Assembly (NCBI GenBank): GCA_937910385.1
Contig: CALEPT010000236.1
Location: forward strand, 10,867 to 74,866
Length of the DNA stretch: 64,000 nt
Reading direction: 5' to 3'
DNA from: an uncultured Ruminococcus sp.
GTDB taxonomy: Bacteria > Bacillota > Clostridia > Oscillospirales > Ruminococcaceae
The notes under the pieces are model-generated. The model was not told the origin of the DNA and ran no database searches. It worked only from the letters and a program-made list of their open reading frames with translations. Shown here piece after piece: positions 26,789 to 36,000 of the stretch. Position numbers and translations under genes: made by a program. The number at the start of each line of letters is the position of its first letter. The first letter of the stretch is position 1.

Positions 26789-27592
26789 ATGACAGCAGGC
26801 GTATCTACGGCTTGTCTTTATCCCAAGCCTCTTGAGGAAAGCATTTATGACCTCGCGTTAAACGGAATTTCATGCGTTGAAATATTTATTAATACACATT
26901 CCGAGCTTAAAAAGAGTTTTGCTCACGGAGCTGCGAATCTGCTCAAACGTTTCGACGTCAAGTGCGTTTCTGTTCACCCCTTCACCTGCGAAATGGAGCC
27001 GATGATGTTCTTCTCGCAGTATAAGAGGCGAATGGAGGATATTCTCGAATATTATAAATATTATTTCAGGTTCATGAATATAGTCGGAGCGGAAATATTT
27101 GTGTTTCACGGCGGAAAGCCTTCATCTGTCTGCACGGATGAGCTTTATTGTGAAAGATATTCAAAGCTCTACAGGCTGGGAAAAGAATTCGGTGTAACCG
27201 TTGCAGTTGAAAATGTTGCCCGGTGCAAAAGCTCTTCTTCTGCATTCATAAAGAATATTGCAGGTATGCTCGGTGATGAATTTGCCTTTGTTCTCGATAC
27301 AAAACAGGCTGTAAGAGCTGGAGAGACTCCATTTAAATTTCTCGAAGCAGCCGGTAATAAAACAGCCCATGTGCATATAAGCGATAACGGCGAAATGGGA
27401 GACTGTCTGCTTATCGGCAGAGGAAGATTTGATTTCAGAAATTTTTTCGCTAAGCTCAATGCTCTGAATCCGGAGTGTAACGTTATCCTTGAGCTTTACA
27501 GGAACGGATTCGGCGGAATAAGCGATCTCGTTTCGAGTTATAATATACTTAAAAATATGATAGGACCATACGATAAGGAGTATGATATATGA
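26789..27592 (+). CDS. Sugar phosphate isomerase/epimerase-like TIM-barrel protein
   Basis: 267 residues of the xylose isomerase-like/AP endonuclease-2 superfamily: EIFINTHSE, FVFHGGKPS, VAVENVARC, VLDTKQAVRAG, HVHISDNG and ILELYRNGFG supply the Glu, Asp and His metal ligands on barrel strand ends. The substrate is unknown. GGGAGGG lies before ATG 26789; an in-frame TTG at 26774 is excluded because it precedes that site. Its stop overlaps the nrdR ATG. Confidence 0.82.
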   Translation: MTAGVSTACLYPKPLEESIYDLALNGISCVEIFINTHSELKKSFAHGAANLLKRFDVKCVSVHPFTCEMEPMMFFSQYKRRMEDILEYYKYYFRFMNIVGAEIFVFHGGKPSSVCTDELYCERYSKLYRLGKEFGVTVAVENVARCKSSSSAFIKNIAGMLGDEFAFVLDTKQAVRAGETPFKFLEAAGNKTAHVHISDNGEMGDCLLIGRGRFDFRNFFAKLNALNPECNVILELYRNGFGGISDLVSSYNILKNMIGPYDKEYDI

Positions 27593-28065
27593 AATGTCCT
27601 TTCTGCGGATTTGACGAATCAAAGGTTACTGATTCACGACCCTCCGATGATAAAATAAGACGGCGCCGTGAGTGTATGAGCTGTAAGGGCAGATTTACGA
27701 CATTTGAGCTGGTTGAAAAGCCGCTTCTTATGGTCGAAAAACGCAGCGGGAGCTATGAGCCGTTCGATCGCGAAAAGCTCATAAAGGGTATTTTTTCTGC
27801 AATAAAAAAACGTCCCGTTACAATGAATCAAGTTGAAGAAATCGCAGATCATGTTGAAAATTATTTTGCAAACGAGCTGAAAAGCGTTGCAAAGTCAAAG
27901 GAGATCGGCGAGCTTGTTCTCAACAAGCTTAAGGATATAGACCCCATCTCATACATCAGATTCGCTTCGGTATATGAGGATTTTACGGATATCGAAAGCT
28001 TCATTTCGGTAATAAGCGAATTCGACAGCACAACAAAAAAGGAAGCCGAAGCTTCCAGAAAATAA
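27589..28065 (+). CDS. nrdR: Ribonucleotide reductase repressor NrdR
   Basis: 158 residues. N-terminal zinc ribbon with Cys3, Cys6, Cys29 and Cys32, including RRRRECMSC, followed by an ATP-cone (PLLMVEKRSGSYEPFDREKL, about 47-135) sensing ATP/dATP. Represses nrd genes by binding NrdR boxes. AAGGAG precedes the ATG, which overlaps the preceding stop. Confidence 0.96.
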   Translation: MKCPFCGFDESKVTDSRPSDDKIRRRRECMSCKGRFTTFELVEKPLLMVEKRSGSYEPFDREKLIKGIFSAIKKRPVTMNQVEEIADHVENYFANELKSVAKSKEIGELVLNKLKDIDPISYIRFASVYEDFTDIESFISVISEFDSTTKKEAEASRK

Positions 28066-28085
28066 TTTTGACGGAGGTAATACTT

Positions 28086-28466
28086 ATGAACAATTTTGAT
28101 GAATTTATCGAGAAATTTAATGACAGGTACGCGCAGAATTCGTTCAATCCTGCCGATGTACAGAAAAATATGGCAGTGGCTATTATACCATATTTTATAA
28201 GCTTGCTTTTCTTTTTGCCTGTTGTATGCGACAGCAAGGCAGCGTTCTGCCGTTTTCATTCAAATCAGCAGCTCACTCTTTTCATTGCAGAGATAGCGCT
28301 TTCTGTGCTCATGGCTATATTTGCAGTTATCCCGATACTCGGCTGGCTCCTTGATGTGCTTCTTTCTCTTGCACTTCTTGGTATCAAGTGCATTCTTGCT
28401 TACGGAACATACAAGGGCAAGGCTCTGAGGATACCGTTTATCGGAAGCTTCCTTCAGGTATTCTGA
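28086..28466 (+). CDS. Small membrane protein (DUF4870/Tic20-like fold)
   Basis: 126 residues with about three hydrophobic segments: AVAIIPYFISLLFFLPVVC, the CRFHSNQQLTLFI region, and a final ILGWLLDVLLSLALLGIKCILAYGTYKG. The F-H-x-x-Q-Q segment and layout resemble DUF4870-type proteins; the function is unknown. The ATG at 28086 follows GGAGG; the earlier frame start at 28068 lacks one. Confidence 0.7.
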   Translation: MNNFDEFIEKFNDRYAQNSFNPADVQKNMAVAIIPYFISLLFFLPVVCDSKAAFCRFHSNQQLTLFIAEIALSVLMAIFAVIPILGWLLDVLLSLALLGIKCILAYGTYKGKALRIPFIGSFLQVF

Positions 28467-28898
28467 TCAGCTTACTGACATTTTTATGCTTCCGCCGTCC
28501 TCGCTGTAAACCATCGATGCGATGGCGGTGTCATCGCAAACAAGCAGCTCTGCGAGCATTTTTCTGCTTTCGGGGCTGTAATTTTTTACCTCGTAAACAT
28601 AAAGCTGTGCGTTTCTGCCAACGTATTTTCTCAAAGGCATTCCCTGTTTATCCTGAAGCGAGGCATATTCCTCATAAACCGCAGAGAAATCCTCGGGTAT
28701 AGTAACGTCCTTTTCGGCGATCTCTTCTACCTCCCAGCCGTGCGAAGCAAAGTAATCTATTCTTTGGCTGACGCTTGCAGCTGCAATGGGAGCACTCTTG
28801 GGTATGTTCGTTGAAGTCTCGTCCTCTGGCAGAAATATTATCGCAGCAGCTATTGCTGCGGCAGCAATGGAAATAAATATTAGCGGTTTTTTGTTCAT
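28467..28898 (-). CDS. Secreted or anchored DUF4830-type protein
   Basis: 143 residues with an N-terminal signal or anchor helix (about 5-22) and a C-terminal DUF4830-like domain: RIDYFASHGWEVEE, VTIPEDFSAVYEEYASLQ, then a short beta-rich end. Function unknown. Convergent with the preceding gene, whose stop abuts it. CGGAGG lies before the ATG. Confidence 0.72.
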   Translation of the reverse strand: MNKKPLIFISIAAAAIAAAIIFLPEDETSTNIPKSAPIAAASVSQRIDYFASHGWEVEEIAEKDVTIPEDFSAVYEEYASLQDKQGMPLRKYVGRNAQLYVYEVKNYSPESRKMLAELLVCDDTAIASMVYSEDGGSIKMSVS

Positions 28899-29013
28899 GA
28901 TGTACCTCCGAATTAGTTTTTAGTTATCAGTCATTAGTATTTAATAAATGACATTTTGCAGCTATAAACTAATGATCGATCACTATTAACTATATTTCTG
29001 AAAGGTGAGATTT

Positions 29014-29799
29014 ATGTCCCTGATACGTCTTGATAAATTTATCTCGGAACGCACAGAATACTCACGCAGTCAGATAAAACAGCTTGCTGCAAAAGGCAGT
29101 GTAACTGTTGGCGGCGTTGCTGTTAAAAAAACAGATATGAAAATAGATCCTGATTCGGACAAAATTGCCGTGCTGGGAAACATCGTTGCATCACAGCGTT
29201 TCAGATATATATTAATGAACAAACCGCAGGGATATGTTTGCTCTACAAATGACAACGATGGAGAGTGCGTCCTTGAGCTCGTTCCGCCCGAGCTCAGAAC
29301 CAAGAATATGTTCCCTGCCGGAAGGCTTGATAAGGATTCTATGGGAGCTCTTCTGATAACCGATGACGGAGAACTTGCGCACAAGATGCTCTCGCCTAAG
29401 AGTCATGTACCGAAAATATATATTGTGAAACTTGACAGACCTTTTCAAAACAATTATATTAACAAATTTGAGAGGGGTATCACAATATCGGGTGGAGAAA
29501 GATGCCTTCCCGCAAGAGTAAAAGCAGTAGAAAACGCCGAAAAACTGGCGATTATCGAAATATGCGAAGGAAAATATCATCAAGTTAAAAGAATGTTTTC
29601 AGCAGTGGGTAATCATGTCGATATTTTGATGAGAGTTTCTTTAGGAGGACTTGTTTTGCCCGAAAAACTGGGAAAAGGAGAGTGTATGGAATTATTGCAC
29701 AAAGATGTTGAAAACTTGTTTAAACCAAGCGATTTTGACCTTTTTTGCGCAAAATTTTCTCAAAATTTTTCGGCAAATCTAATAAACAACCAATTATAA
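29014..29799 (+). CDS. rsuA: RsuA/RluB-family pseudouridine synthase
   Basis: Makes pseudouridine in rRNA. 261 residues with an N-terminal S4 domain (RLDKFISERTEYSRSQIKQL) and a catalytic domain with the active-site Asp in PAGRLDKDSMGAL and KYHQVKRMF. RsuA acts on 16S U516 and RluB on 23S; the substrate cannot be decided from sequence. An ATG at 29014 with GGTGAG upstream is chosen over GTG 29005. The C-terminal tail is rich in Phe and Asn. Confidence 0.88.
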   Translation: MSLIRLDKFISERTEYSRSQIKQLAAKGSVTVGGVAVKKTDMKIDPDSDKIAVLGNIVASQRFRYILMNKPQGYVCSTNDNDGECVLELVPPELRTKNMFPAGRLDKDSMGALLITDDGELAHKMLSPKSHVPKIYIVKLDRPFQNNYINKFERGITISGGERCLPARVKAVENAEKLAIIEICEGKYHQVKRMFSAVGNHVDILMRVSLGGLVLPEKLGKGECMELLHKDVENLFKPSDFDLFCAKFSQNFSANLINNQL

Positions 29800-29817
29800 G
29801 TTTGGCAATTTAGCATC

Positions 29818-29846
29818 TTGAAAAATTTCGCAAAGTTTGGTATTAT
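29818..29846 (+). promoter_or_regulatory. Promoter for the sugar ABC ATPase gene
   Basis: TTGAAA, 17-bp spacer ending TTTGG, then TATTAT; about 68 bases before the ATG. Confidence 0.65.
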
Positions 29847-29913
29847 ATTATTATAGCTGATACTGTATAGAAAGAATATCGGCAAGAAAAATTGAACTGG
29901 AGGACTGGATCAA

Positions 29914-31053
29914 ATGGCAGGCTTAACACTTAAAGGTATTTATAAGAAGTATCCGGGCGGAGTTGTTGCCGTATCGGATGTTAATTTAGAGATAAGAGAT
30001 AAGGAGTTCATCGTTCTTGTTGGACCTTCCGGCTGCGGTAAGTCAACTACACTTCGTATGATCGCCGGACTTGAAGAGATCTCTGAGGGTGAGCTTTACA
30101 TAGGCGACCGCCTTGTAAACGACATTGCCCCCAAGGACAGAGATATCGCGATGGTTTTCCAGAACTATGCTCTTTATCCCCACATGACAGTTTTCGATAA
30201 TATGGCTTTCGGACTCAAGCTCCGTAAGGTTCCTAAGGATGAGATCGAGAGAAAGGTAAACGAGGCTGCTAAGATCCTCGACCTTACACATCTCCTCGAC
30301 AGAAAACCTAAGGCTATGTCGGGCGGTCAGCGTCAGAGAGTTGCTCTCGGTCGTGCTATCGTTCGTAGTCCTAAGGTATTCCTCCTCGACGAGCCTCTTT
30401 CAAACCTCGACGCTAAGCTCCGTGCTCAGATGAGAACCGAGATAGCTAAGATCCATAAGAGACTCGGTACGACGTTCATCTATGTAACTCATGACCAGAC
30501 AGAGGCTATGACGATGGGCGACAGAATCGTTTGTATGAAGGACGGCTTCATTCAGCAGGTTGATACTCCTCAGAACCTCTATGAGAATCCTACAAACAAG
30601 TTCGTTGCAGGCTTCCTCGGCTCACCTCAGATGAACTTCATCGACGCTGTACTTAAGGAAGAATACGGTCAGTTCATCGTAGAATTCGGCTCTGAAGATA
30701 CAAAGTCCTCAAGAGGTGTTAAGTATCAGATAATCGTTCCCGAATCAAAGGTCATCGACGAGCTCGGCAACTATGTTGGCAAGGAGGTTATCCTTGGTGT
30801 TCGTCCTGAGGCTATCCATGATGAAGAGATGTACCTTTCAAATGCTACAACAGGTGTTATCGACGCTAATGTTGAAATTACCGAAATGATGGGCGCTGAG
30901 ACATATCTTTACCTTGTATGCGAGGGAACTCCGCTTACAGCAAGAGTAAGCCCGAGATCTACTGCAAGACCCGGAGATGATATCAAGGTTGCTATTGATC
31001 CTAACAGGATCCACCTTTTCGACAAGGAAACAGAAAAGGCTATCGTAAACTGA
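29914..31053 (+). CDS. Multiple-sugar ABC transporter ATPase (MsmK/UgpC type)
   Basis: 379 residues with Walker A GPSGCGKST, Q-loop FQNYALYPHMT, signature MSGGQRQRVALGRA, Walker B VFLLDEPLSNLDA, H-loop THD, and a C-terminal regulatory domain of the MalK/MsmK kind (LGVRPEAI). No permease or binding protein adjoins it, so it probably serves several sugar importers, as shared MsmK-type ATPases do in other Firmicutes. It has its own promoter and terminator. Codons look strongly biased, suggesting high expression. Confidence 0.92.
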   Translation: MAGLTLKGIYKKYPGGVVAVSDVNLEIRDKEFIVLVGPSGCGKSTTLRMIAGLEEISEGELYIGDRLVNDIAPKDRDIAMVFQNYALYPHMTVFDNMAFGLKLRKVPKDEIERKVNEAAKILDLTHLLDRKPKAMSGGQRQRVALGRAIVRSPKVFLLDEPLSNLDAKLRAQMRTEIAKIHKRLGTTFIYVTHDQTEAMTMGDRIVCMKDGFIQQVDTPQNLYENPTNKFVAGFLGSPQMNFIDAVLKEEYGQFIVEFGSEDTKSSRGVKYQIIVPESKVIDELGNYVGKEVILGVRPEAIHDEEMYLSNATTGVIDANVEITEMMGAETYLYLVCEGTPLTARVSPRSTARPGDDIKVAIDPNRIHLFDKETEKAIVN

Positions 31054-31112
31054 GACAATTCTTTTCATATTTATCCTTTCTTTCTTTAGTGCGAACGAAA
31101 GTCCGCGCTCAG

Positions 31113-31149
31113 AAAACCGCAGCAGGGGGCGACCCGGCTGCGGTTTTTT
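31113..31149 (+). terminator. Terminator after the ABC ATPase gene
   Basis: Stem AAAACCGCAGC / GCTGCGGTTTT with a 13-nt loop and six T in total. The rest of 31054-31308 contains an AAAGGAAT / ATTCCTTT hairpin at 31225-31243 and no gene. Confidence 0.85.
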
Positions 31150-31308
31150 GTTTTGCTTCACATATTTTACCGTAAGCGGAGCGATCTTTCGTTTTGAAAA
31201 GAGCAGAGTGTGAAATAGGCTTCAAAAGGAATATGATTCCTTTGATCGAATTCGCGGAGAGGGCAGCCCTGTGCGCAATTTGGCGGAAAAACCCCCAAGA
31301 AACATCAC

Positions 31309-31665
31309 TTATCGGTTGTTTGAGGTGCTCTCGCGCTGACCGTCAACACCGTCGATGAGGTCATCAGCAGCATTTTCAACGCCGTTGATAGCTTCTTTAC
31401 CTGCGTTTCCTGCGCCATCTATGATGTCTTTGCCTGCGTCGCCTACTCCATCGATAGCGTCGTTAGCATAGTCGCTAACGGAACTATTTCTGCCGTTGGA
31501 GTTATTGTTATTTGTGTTGTTTCTGGTGCTCCCGTTGTTATCGGTTGCATCCTCTACTACCATACCATTGCCATTATCGTCAACGGCAACATCATTTCTT
31601 CCGCATGATGCAAAGGCAGTGCAAACGGTAAAAAATATGGAGCATATTGCTAAAAGCTTTTTCAT
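31309..31665 (-). CDS. Lipoprotein with 11-residue repeats
   Basis: 118 residues. Signal peptide with lipobox AFASC; after the Cys comes an Asn/Thr-rich spacer and then four tandem 11-residue units of the form DAIDGVGDAGK, DIIDGAGNAGK, EAINGVENAAD, DLIDGVDGQRE. Eleven-residue hydrophobic/charged periodicity suggests an amphipathic helix of the LEA or synuclein kind. The frame extends to 31674, but AAAGGA is best spaced for ATG 31665. Function unknown. Confidence 0.7.
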   Translation of the reverse strand: MKKLLAICSIFFTVCTAFASCGRNDVAVDDNGNGMVVEDATDNNGSTRNNTNNNNSNGRNSSVSDYANDAIDGVGDAGKDIIDGAGNAGKEAINGVENAADDLIDGVDGQRESTSNNR

Positions 31666-31674
31666 ACAAATCAT

Positions 31675-32079
31675 ATCCTTTACAGAGTATCATTGCGGAA
31701 TCGTTTTCCACAATGTATTTTTATTGTTTACGTATTTTTCTTGATTATCCACAAGGTTTTCAAAAATTCGAGTCTGCCAAAAACTGTATTTTACGTTGTT
31801 TTCCACTGTTTCCACATAGTTTTCCACATTGTAAAATGATTATTCACAGCTGATTCAACATATTGTTGAAAACTTATCCACTAATTTGTGGAAAAAAATA
31901 GGATTATATTGCTGATAATATTTTTCCAAAGACCTTCCTGTTCTCATTTATATACGATATATCAGGTGAGGAACAGACTTGCCGGCATGCTTCTCAGAAA
32001 CAGATAAATTTTTCCGCCGGTTGCTTTTTGTGAATTTATATGATATTATTAAATCAGAAATAATTTCGGAGGTAGAATT
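31675..32079. other. AT-rich spacer with a DnaA-box cluster
   Basis: No gene. Eight DnaA-box-like 9-mers lie in 192 bp: TTTTCCACA (31704), TTATCCACA exact (31745), TTTTCCACT (31799), GTTTCCACA (31808), TTTTCCACA (31820), TTATTCACA exact to TTATNCACA (31840), TTATCCACT (31874) and inverted TGTGGAAAA (31887). A 17-bp inverted repeat TTCAACA / TGTTGAA sits at 31854-31870 and an AT-rich stretch follows. The next gene's promoter is at its right end. Confidence 0.7.
32021..32049 (+). promoter_or_regulatory. Promoter for the DUF2461 gene
   Basis: TTGCTT, 17-bp spacer ending TGA, then TATTAT; 31 bases before the ATG. Confidence 0.65.
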
Positions 32080-32814
32080 ATGTTCAGCGGTTTTTCAAAG
32101 CAAGCTCTTGACTTCCTTCTGGGAATAAAATTCAATAACAATAAGGAATGGTTTGAGGAACGGAAATCAGTTTATATCGAAAAAGTCTATGAACCGTTGA
32201 AGGAACTCGGTGATGAGATATATGCTCCGTTTGCTGATATCGAGGGAATGATGTACAAGGTAGGCAGGATATACCGCGACGAGAGCTTTCCGCCATATCT
32301 GCACTATCGCGACACGATGTGGATATATGTCCGCTATGAAGCCTATTGGTGGAACAAGACGCCCACCCTTTATTTTGAGCTTTCTCCCGAAGGAGCAGAG
32401 TTCGGATTCCGCATATCAAAGCCGGAGGCGGCAGTCATGGAGAGATTCCGCGCACAGCTTACCGAGGACTGCAAGCCATTCCTCGAAATGGTCAATGAAC
32501 TTGAGGAGAAGCACGGCATAACTATCGGCGGCGACGAGTACAAACGCAAAAAGCCTTGTACAGTTCCCGAAGCAGAGCGGTTTTTCCTTAAAAAGAGCCT
32601 TAGCGCATATGTCAGAGTCAGTGGCAGAGAGCTTTATTCTCGCAAGCTTGCCGATCATGTTATTAAGGTGTTTAAGGCAGTCCAGCCGATGAATGACTAT
32701 TTTCACGAGCTCGTGCAGATAGAGGAGCTTTCAAAGGCAATAGTCAGGGAGGATAAGTCCGACGAAGAGCCGATAAACATGATAAAAGCCCCTGATGTGG
32801 ATTTTATGTGGTAG
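32080..32814 (+). CDS. DUF2461 family protein
   Basis: 244 residues matching DUF2461/TIGR02453: F-S-G-F start, NNNKEWFEERK, KVGRIYRDESFPPYLHYRDTMWIY, FELSPEGAEFGFRI and the C-terminal hydrophobic end. Function is not established; no enzyme motif seen. CGGAGG precedes the ATG. Monocistronic. Confidence 0.85.
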   Translation: MFSGFSKQALDFLLGIKFNNNKEWFEERKSVYIEKVYEPLKELGDEIYAPFADIEGMMYKVGRIYRDESFPPYLHYRDTMWIYVRYEAYWWNKTPTLYFELSPEGAEFGFRISKPEAAVMERFRAQLTEDCKPFLEMVNELEEKHGITIGGDEYKRKKPCTVPEAERFFLKKSLSAYVRVSGRELYSRKLADHVIKVFKAVQPMNDYFHELVQIEELSKAIVREDKSDEEPINMIKAPDVDFMW

Positions 32815-32914
32815 GCGCGGAGCTCTTCGCACACGCGAGTAAATATCAGAACTTTTTATGTGCACTTTCCGCGAGTCCGACGATCAATACAAATATATTT
32901 CTGAGCACTAATAC

Positions 32915-32943
32915 TTGCTTTTTATCCGATTATATGTTACAAT
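32915..32943 (+). promoter_or_regulatory. Promoter for carB
   Basis: TTGCTT, 17-bp spacer, TACAAT. A short hairpin GTTGTG / CACAAC (32956-32973) would lie at the very 5' end of the transcript. Confidence 0.65.
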
Positions 32944-33016
32944 ATACAATAAGAAGTTGTGCTATGACACAACGGCGAATATTTTAACGTACAAAAGTAC
33001 GGGTTGGGAGAAAAAT

Positions 33017-36000
33017 ATGCCAAAAAGACAGGATATCAATAAGATAATGATAATAGGCTCGGGACCTATCATAATCGGTCAGGCTTGCGAGTTCGACTAT
33101 TCGGGAACTCAGGCTTGCAAGGCACTGAAAAAGCTCGGCTATGAGATAGTTCTCGTGAACTCTAATCCCGCAACTATCATGACAGACCCAGATGTTGCCG
33201 ATATCACGTACATAGAGCCGCTCAACGTTACAAGGCTCACTCAGATAATAGACAAGGAACGTCCCGATGCACTTCTCCCTAATCTCGGGGGACAGTCCGG
33301 TCTTAATCTCTGCTCCGAGCTTGATAAGGCGGGAGTCCTCGAAAAATACGGCGTCAAGGTCATTGGTGTACAGGTAGACGCTATCGAGCGCGGCGAGGAC
33401 AGAATAGAATTCAAGAACACAATGAGTGCTCTCGGTATTGAAATGCCCCGCAGTGAAGAGGCTTATTCCGTTGAAGAGGCTGTAAAGATCGCAGAAAAAC
33501 TCAAATATCCAGTGGTTCTTCGCCCTGCCTATACAATGGGCGGAGCAGGCGGCGGCATGGTATACAACGTTGACGAGCTCAAGATAGTTTGCGAAAGAGG
33601 CTTGCAGGCTTCGCTTGTAGGACAGGTGCTCGTTGAGGAGTGTATCAGCGGCTGGGAGGAGCTTGAGCTCGAGGTAGTCCGCGACTCCGAAAACAATATC
33701 ATCACAGTGTGTTTCATTGAAAATATCGACCCTATCGGCGTTCATACAGGGGATTCCTTCTGCTCTGCACCTATGCTGACTATTCCGGAAGACGTTCAGA
33801 AGGAGCTTGAAAGACAGTCCTATAAGATAGTTGAGTCCATTGAGGTCATCGGCGGCTGCAACTGTCAGTTTGCCCGCGACCCCGAAACAGGACGTATCGT
33901 TGTTATCGAGATAAACCCCAGAACATCACGTTCGTCGGCGCTTGCTTCAAAGGCTACGGGCTTCCCTATCGCACTCGTTTCGGCAATGCTCGCCTGTGGA
34001 CTCACTCTAAAGGATATCCCCTGCGGCAAGTACGGAACTCTTGACAAATACACTCCCGACGGCGATTACGTCGTTATCAAGTTCGCGCGCTGGGCATTTG
34101 AAAAGTTCAAGGGCGCAGAGGACAAGCTCGGTACACAAATGAGAGCTGTCGGTGAGGTAATGAGTATCGGTAAGACCTATAAGGAAGCCTTCCAGAAGGC
34201 TATCCGCAGCCTTGAAACAGGCAGGTACGGTCTCGGCTTTGCAAAGAATTTCCATGAACAGACCAAGGACGAGCTCCTCGCGCAGCTCAGATATCCGTCA
34301 AGCGAGAGACAGTTCATCATATACGAAGCACTTCGTAAGGGTGCGACAATAGACGAAATACACGATCTCACAAAGATAAAGCATTGGTTCTTAGAGCAGA
34401 TGTCGGAGCTCGTTGCCGAGGAGGAGCAGCTCCTTGCTATAAAGGGCAGCGTTCCCGAAAAGGACGTATTGAAGCAGGCGAAGCTCGACGGCTTCTCCGA
34501 CCGCTATCTCAGCTCGCTGCTTGAAATCACCGAGGAGGAAATACGCAATGCCCGTATCGGCTTTGGTATCAAGGAGGCATGGGAGGGCGTTCACGTAAGC
34601 GGTACTCAGGACGCTGCGTACTACTACTCCACCTATCATCTTGACGAAGATAAGAGCCCGTCCAGCGACAAGCCAAAGATAATGATACTGGGCGGCGGTC
34701 CTAATCGTATCGGTCAGGGTATTGAGTTCGACTACTGCTGCGTTCATGCAGCTCTGGCGCTCAAAAAGCTCGGCTTCGAGTCTATCATCGTAAACTGTAA
34801 CCCGGAAACTGTTTCGACAGACTATGATACCTCGGATAAGCTCTATTTCGAGCCGCTTACGCTTGAGGACGTGCTCTCTATCCACGAAAAGGAAAAGCCC
34901 CTCGGCGTTATTGCCCAGTTCGGCGGACAGACTCCGCTCAATCTTGCGAACGACCTCAAAAAGTACGGCGTGAATATTCTCGGAACGACTCCTGAGACTA
35001 TCGACCTTGCCGAGGACAGAGACCACTTCCGCGCAATGATGGACAAGCTTGGCATTCCCATGCCCGAGGCGGGAATGGCTGTAAATGTTGATGAAGCGCT
35101 TGAAATAGCCAATAAGATAGGCTATCCCGTAATGGTTCGTCCATCATATGTACTCGGCGGACGCGGTATGGAGATAGTTCACGACGACGAGATGATGAGG
35201 GTCTATATGTCCGCTGCGGTAGGCGTTACTCCCGACAGACCCATTCTCATCGACCGTTTCCTCAACCATGCTACAGAGTGCGAGGCTGACGCTATTTCCG
35301 ACGGTACTAACTGCTTCGTTCCCGCTGTTATGGAGCATATCGAGCTTGCAGGCGTGCATTCGGGTGATTCTGCCTGCATTCTCCCCGCAAAGAATCTCAC
35401 CGAGAAGCAGATCGAGACTATCAAGGAGTACACCAAGAAAATTGCCGTGGAAATGAATGTCTGCGGTCTCATGAATATGCAGTATGCTATCGAGGGCGAC
35501 ACAGTATATGTTCTGGAAGCTAATCCCCGTGCGTCGAGGACAGTTCCGCTCGTATCAAAGGTTTGCAGCATCAACATGGTGAAGATAGCGACTGAGATAA
35601 TCACAGCTCCGCTCACAGGCAAGCAGTCTCCCGTGCCGCAGCTGCGCGACAAGGAGATCAACCACTACGGTGTCAAGGAGGCTGTGTTCCCGTTCAATAT
35701 GTTCCCCGAGGTAGACCCCGTTCTCGGACCCGAAATGCGCTCTACAGGCGAAGCTCTGGGAATTTCTCCCTCGTTCGGTGAGGCATATTATAAGGCGCAG
35801 GAAGCTACTCAGACCAAGCTTCCCGAAGAGGGCACAGTGCTTCTTAGCGTATGTGACCGCGACAAGCCCGAGCTCATCGAGATAGCTACGGCGTTCAACG
35901 ACCTCGGCTTTAAGATACTCGCAACAGGTAAGAGCTATGAGATGATAAAGGAAGCGGGCATTCCCTGCGAGAAGATATTCAAGATCTATGAGGGCAGACC

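Noticed and set aside
28899..29013. Possible heptad-spaced AT repeat (TTAGT-like) before the pseudouridine synthase gene
   Set aside because: Too short and irregular to separate from AT-rich background; a similar phrase occurs near 13365 but alignment is weak.
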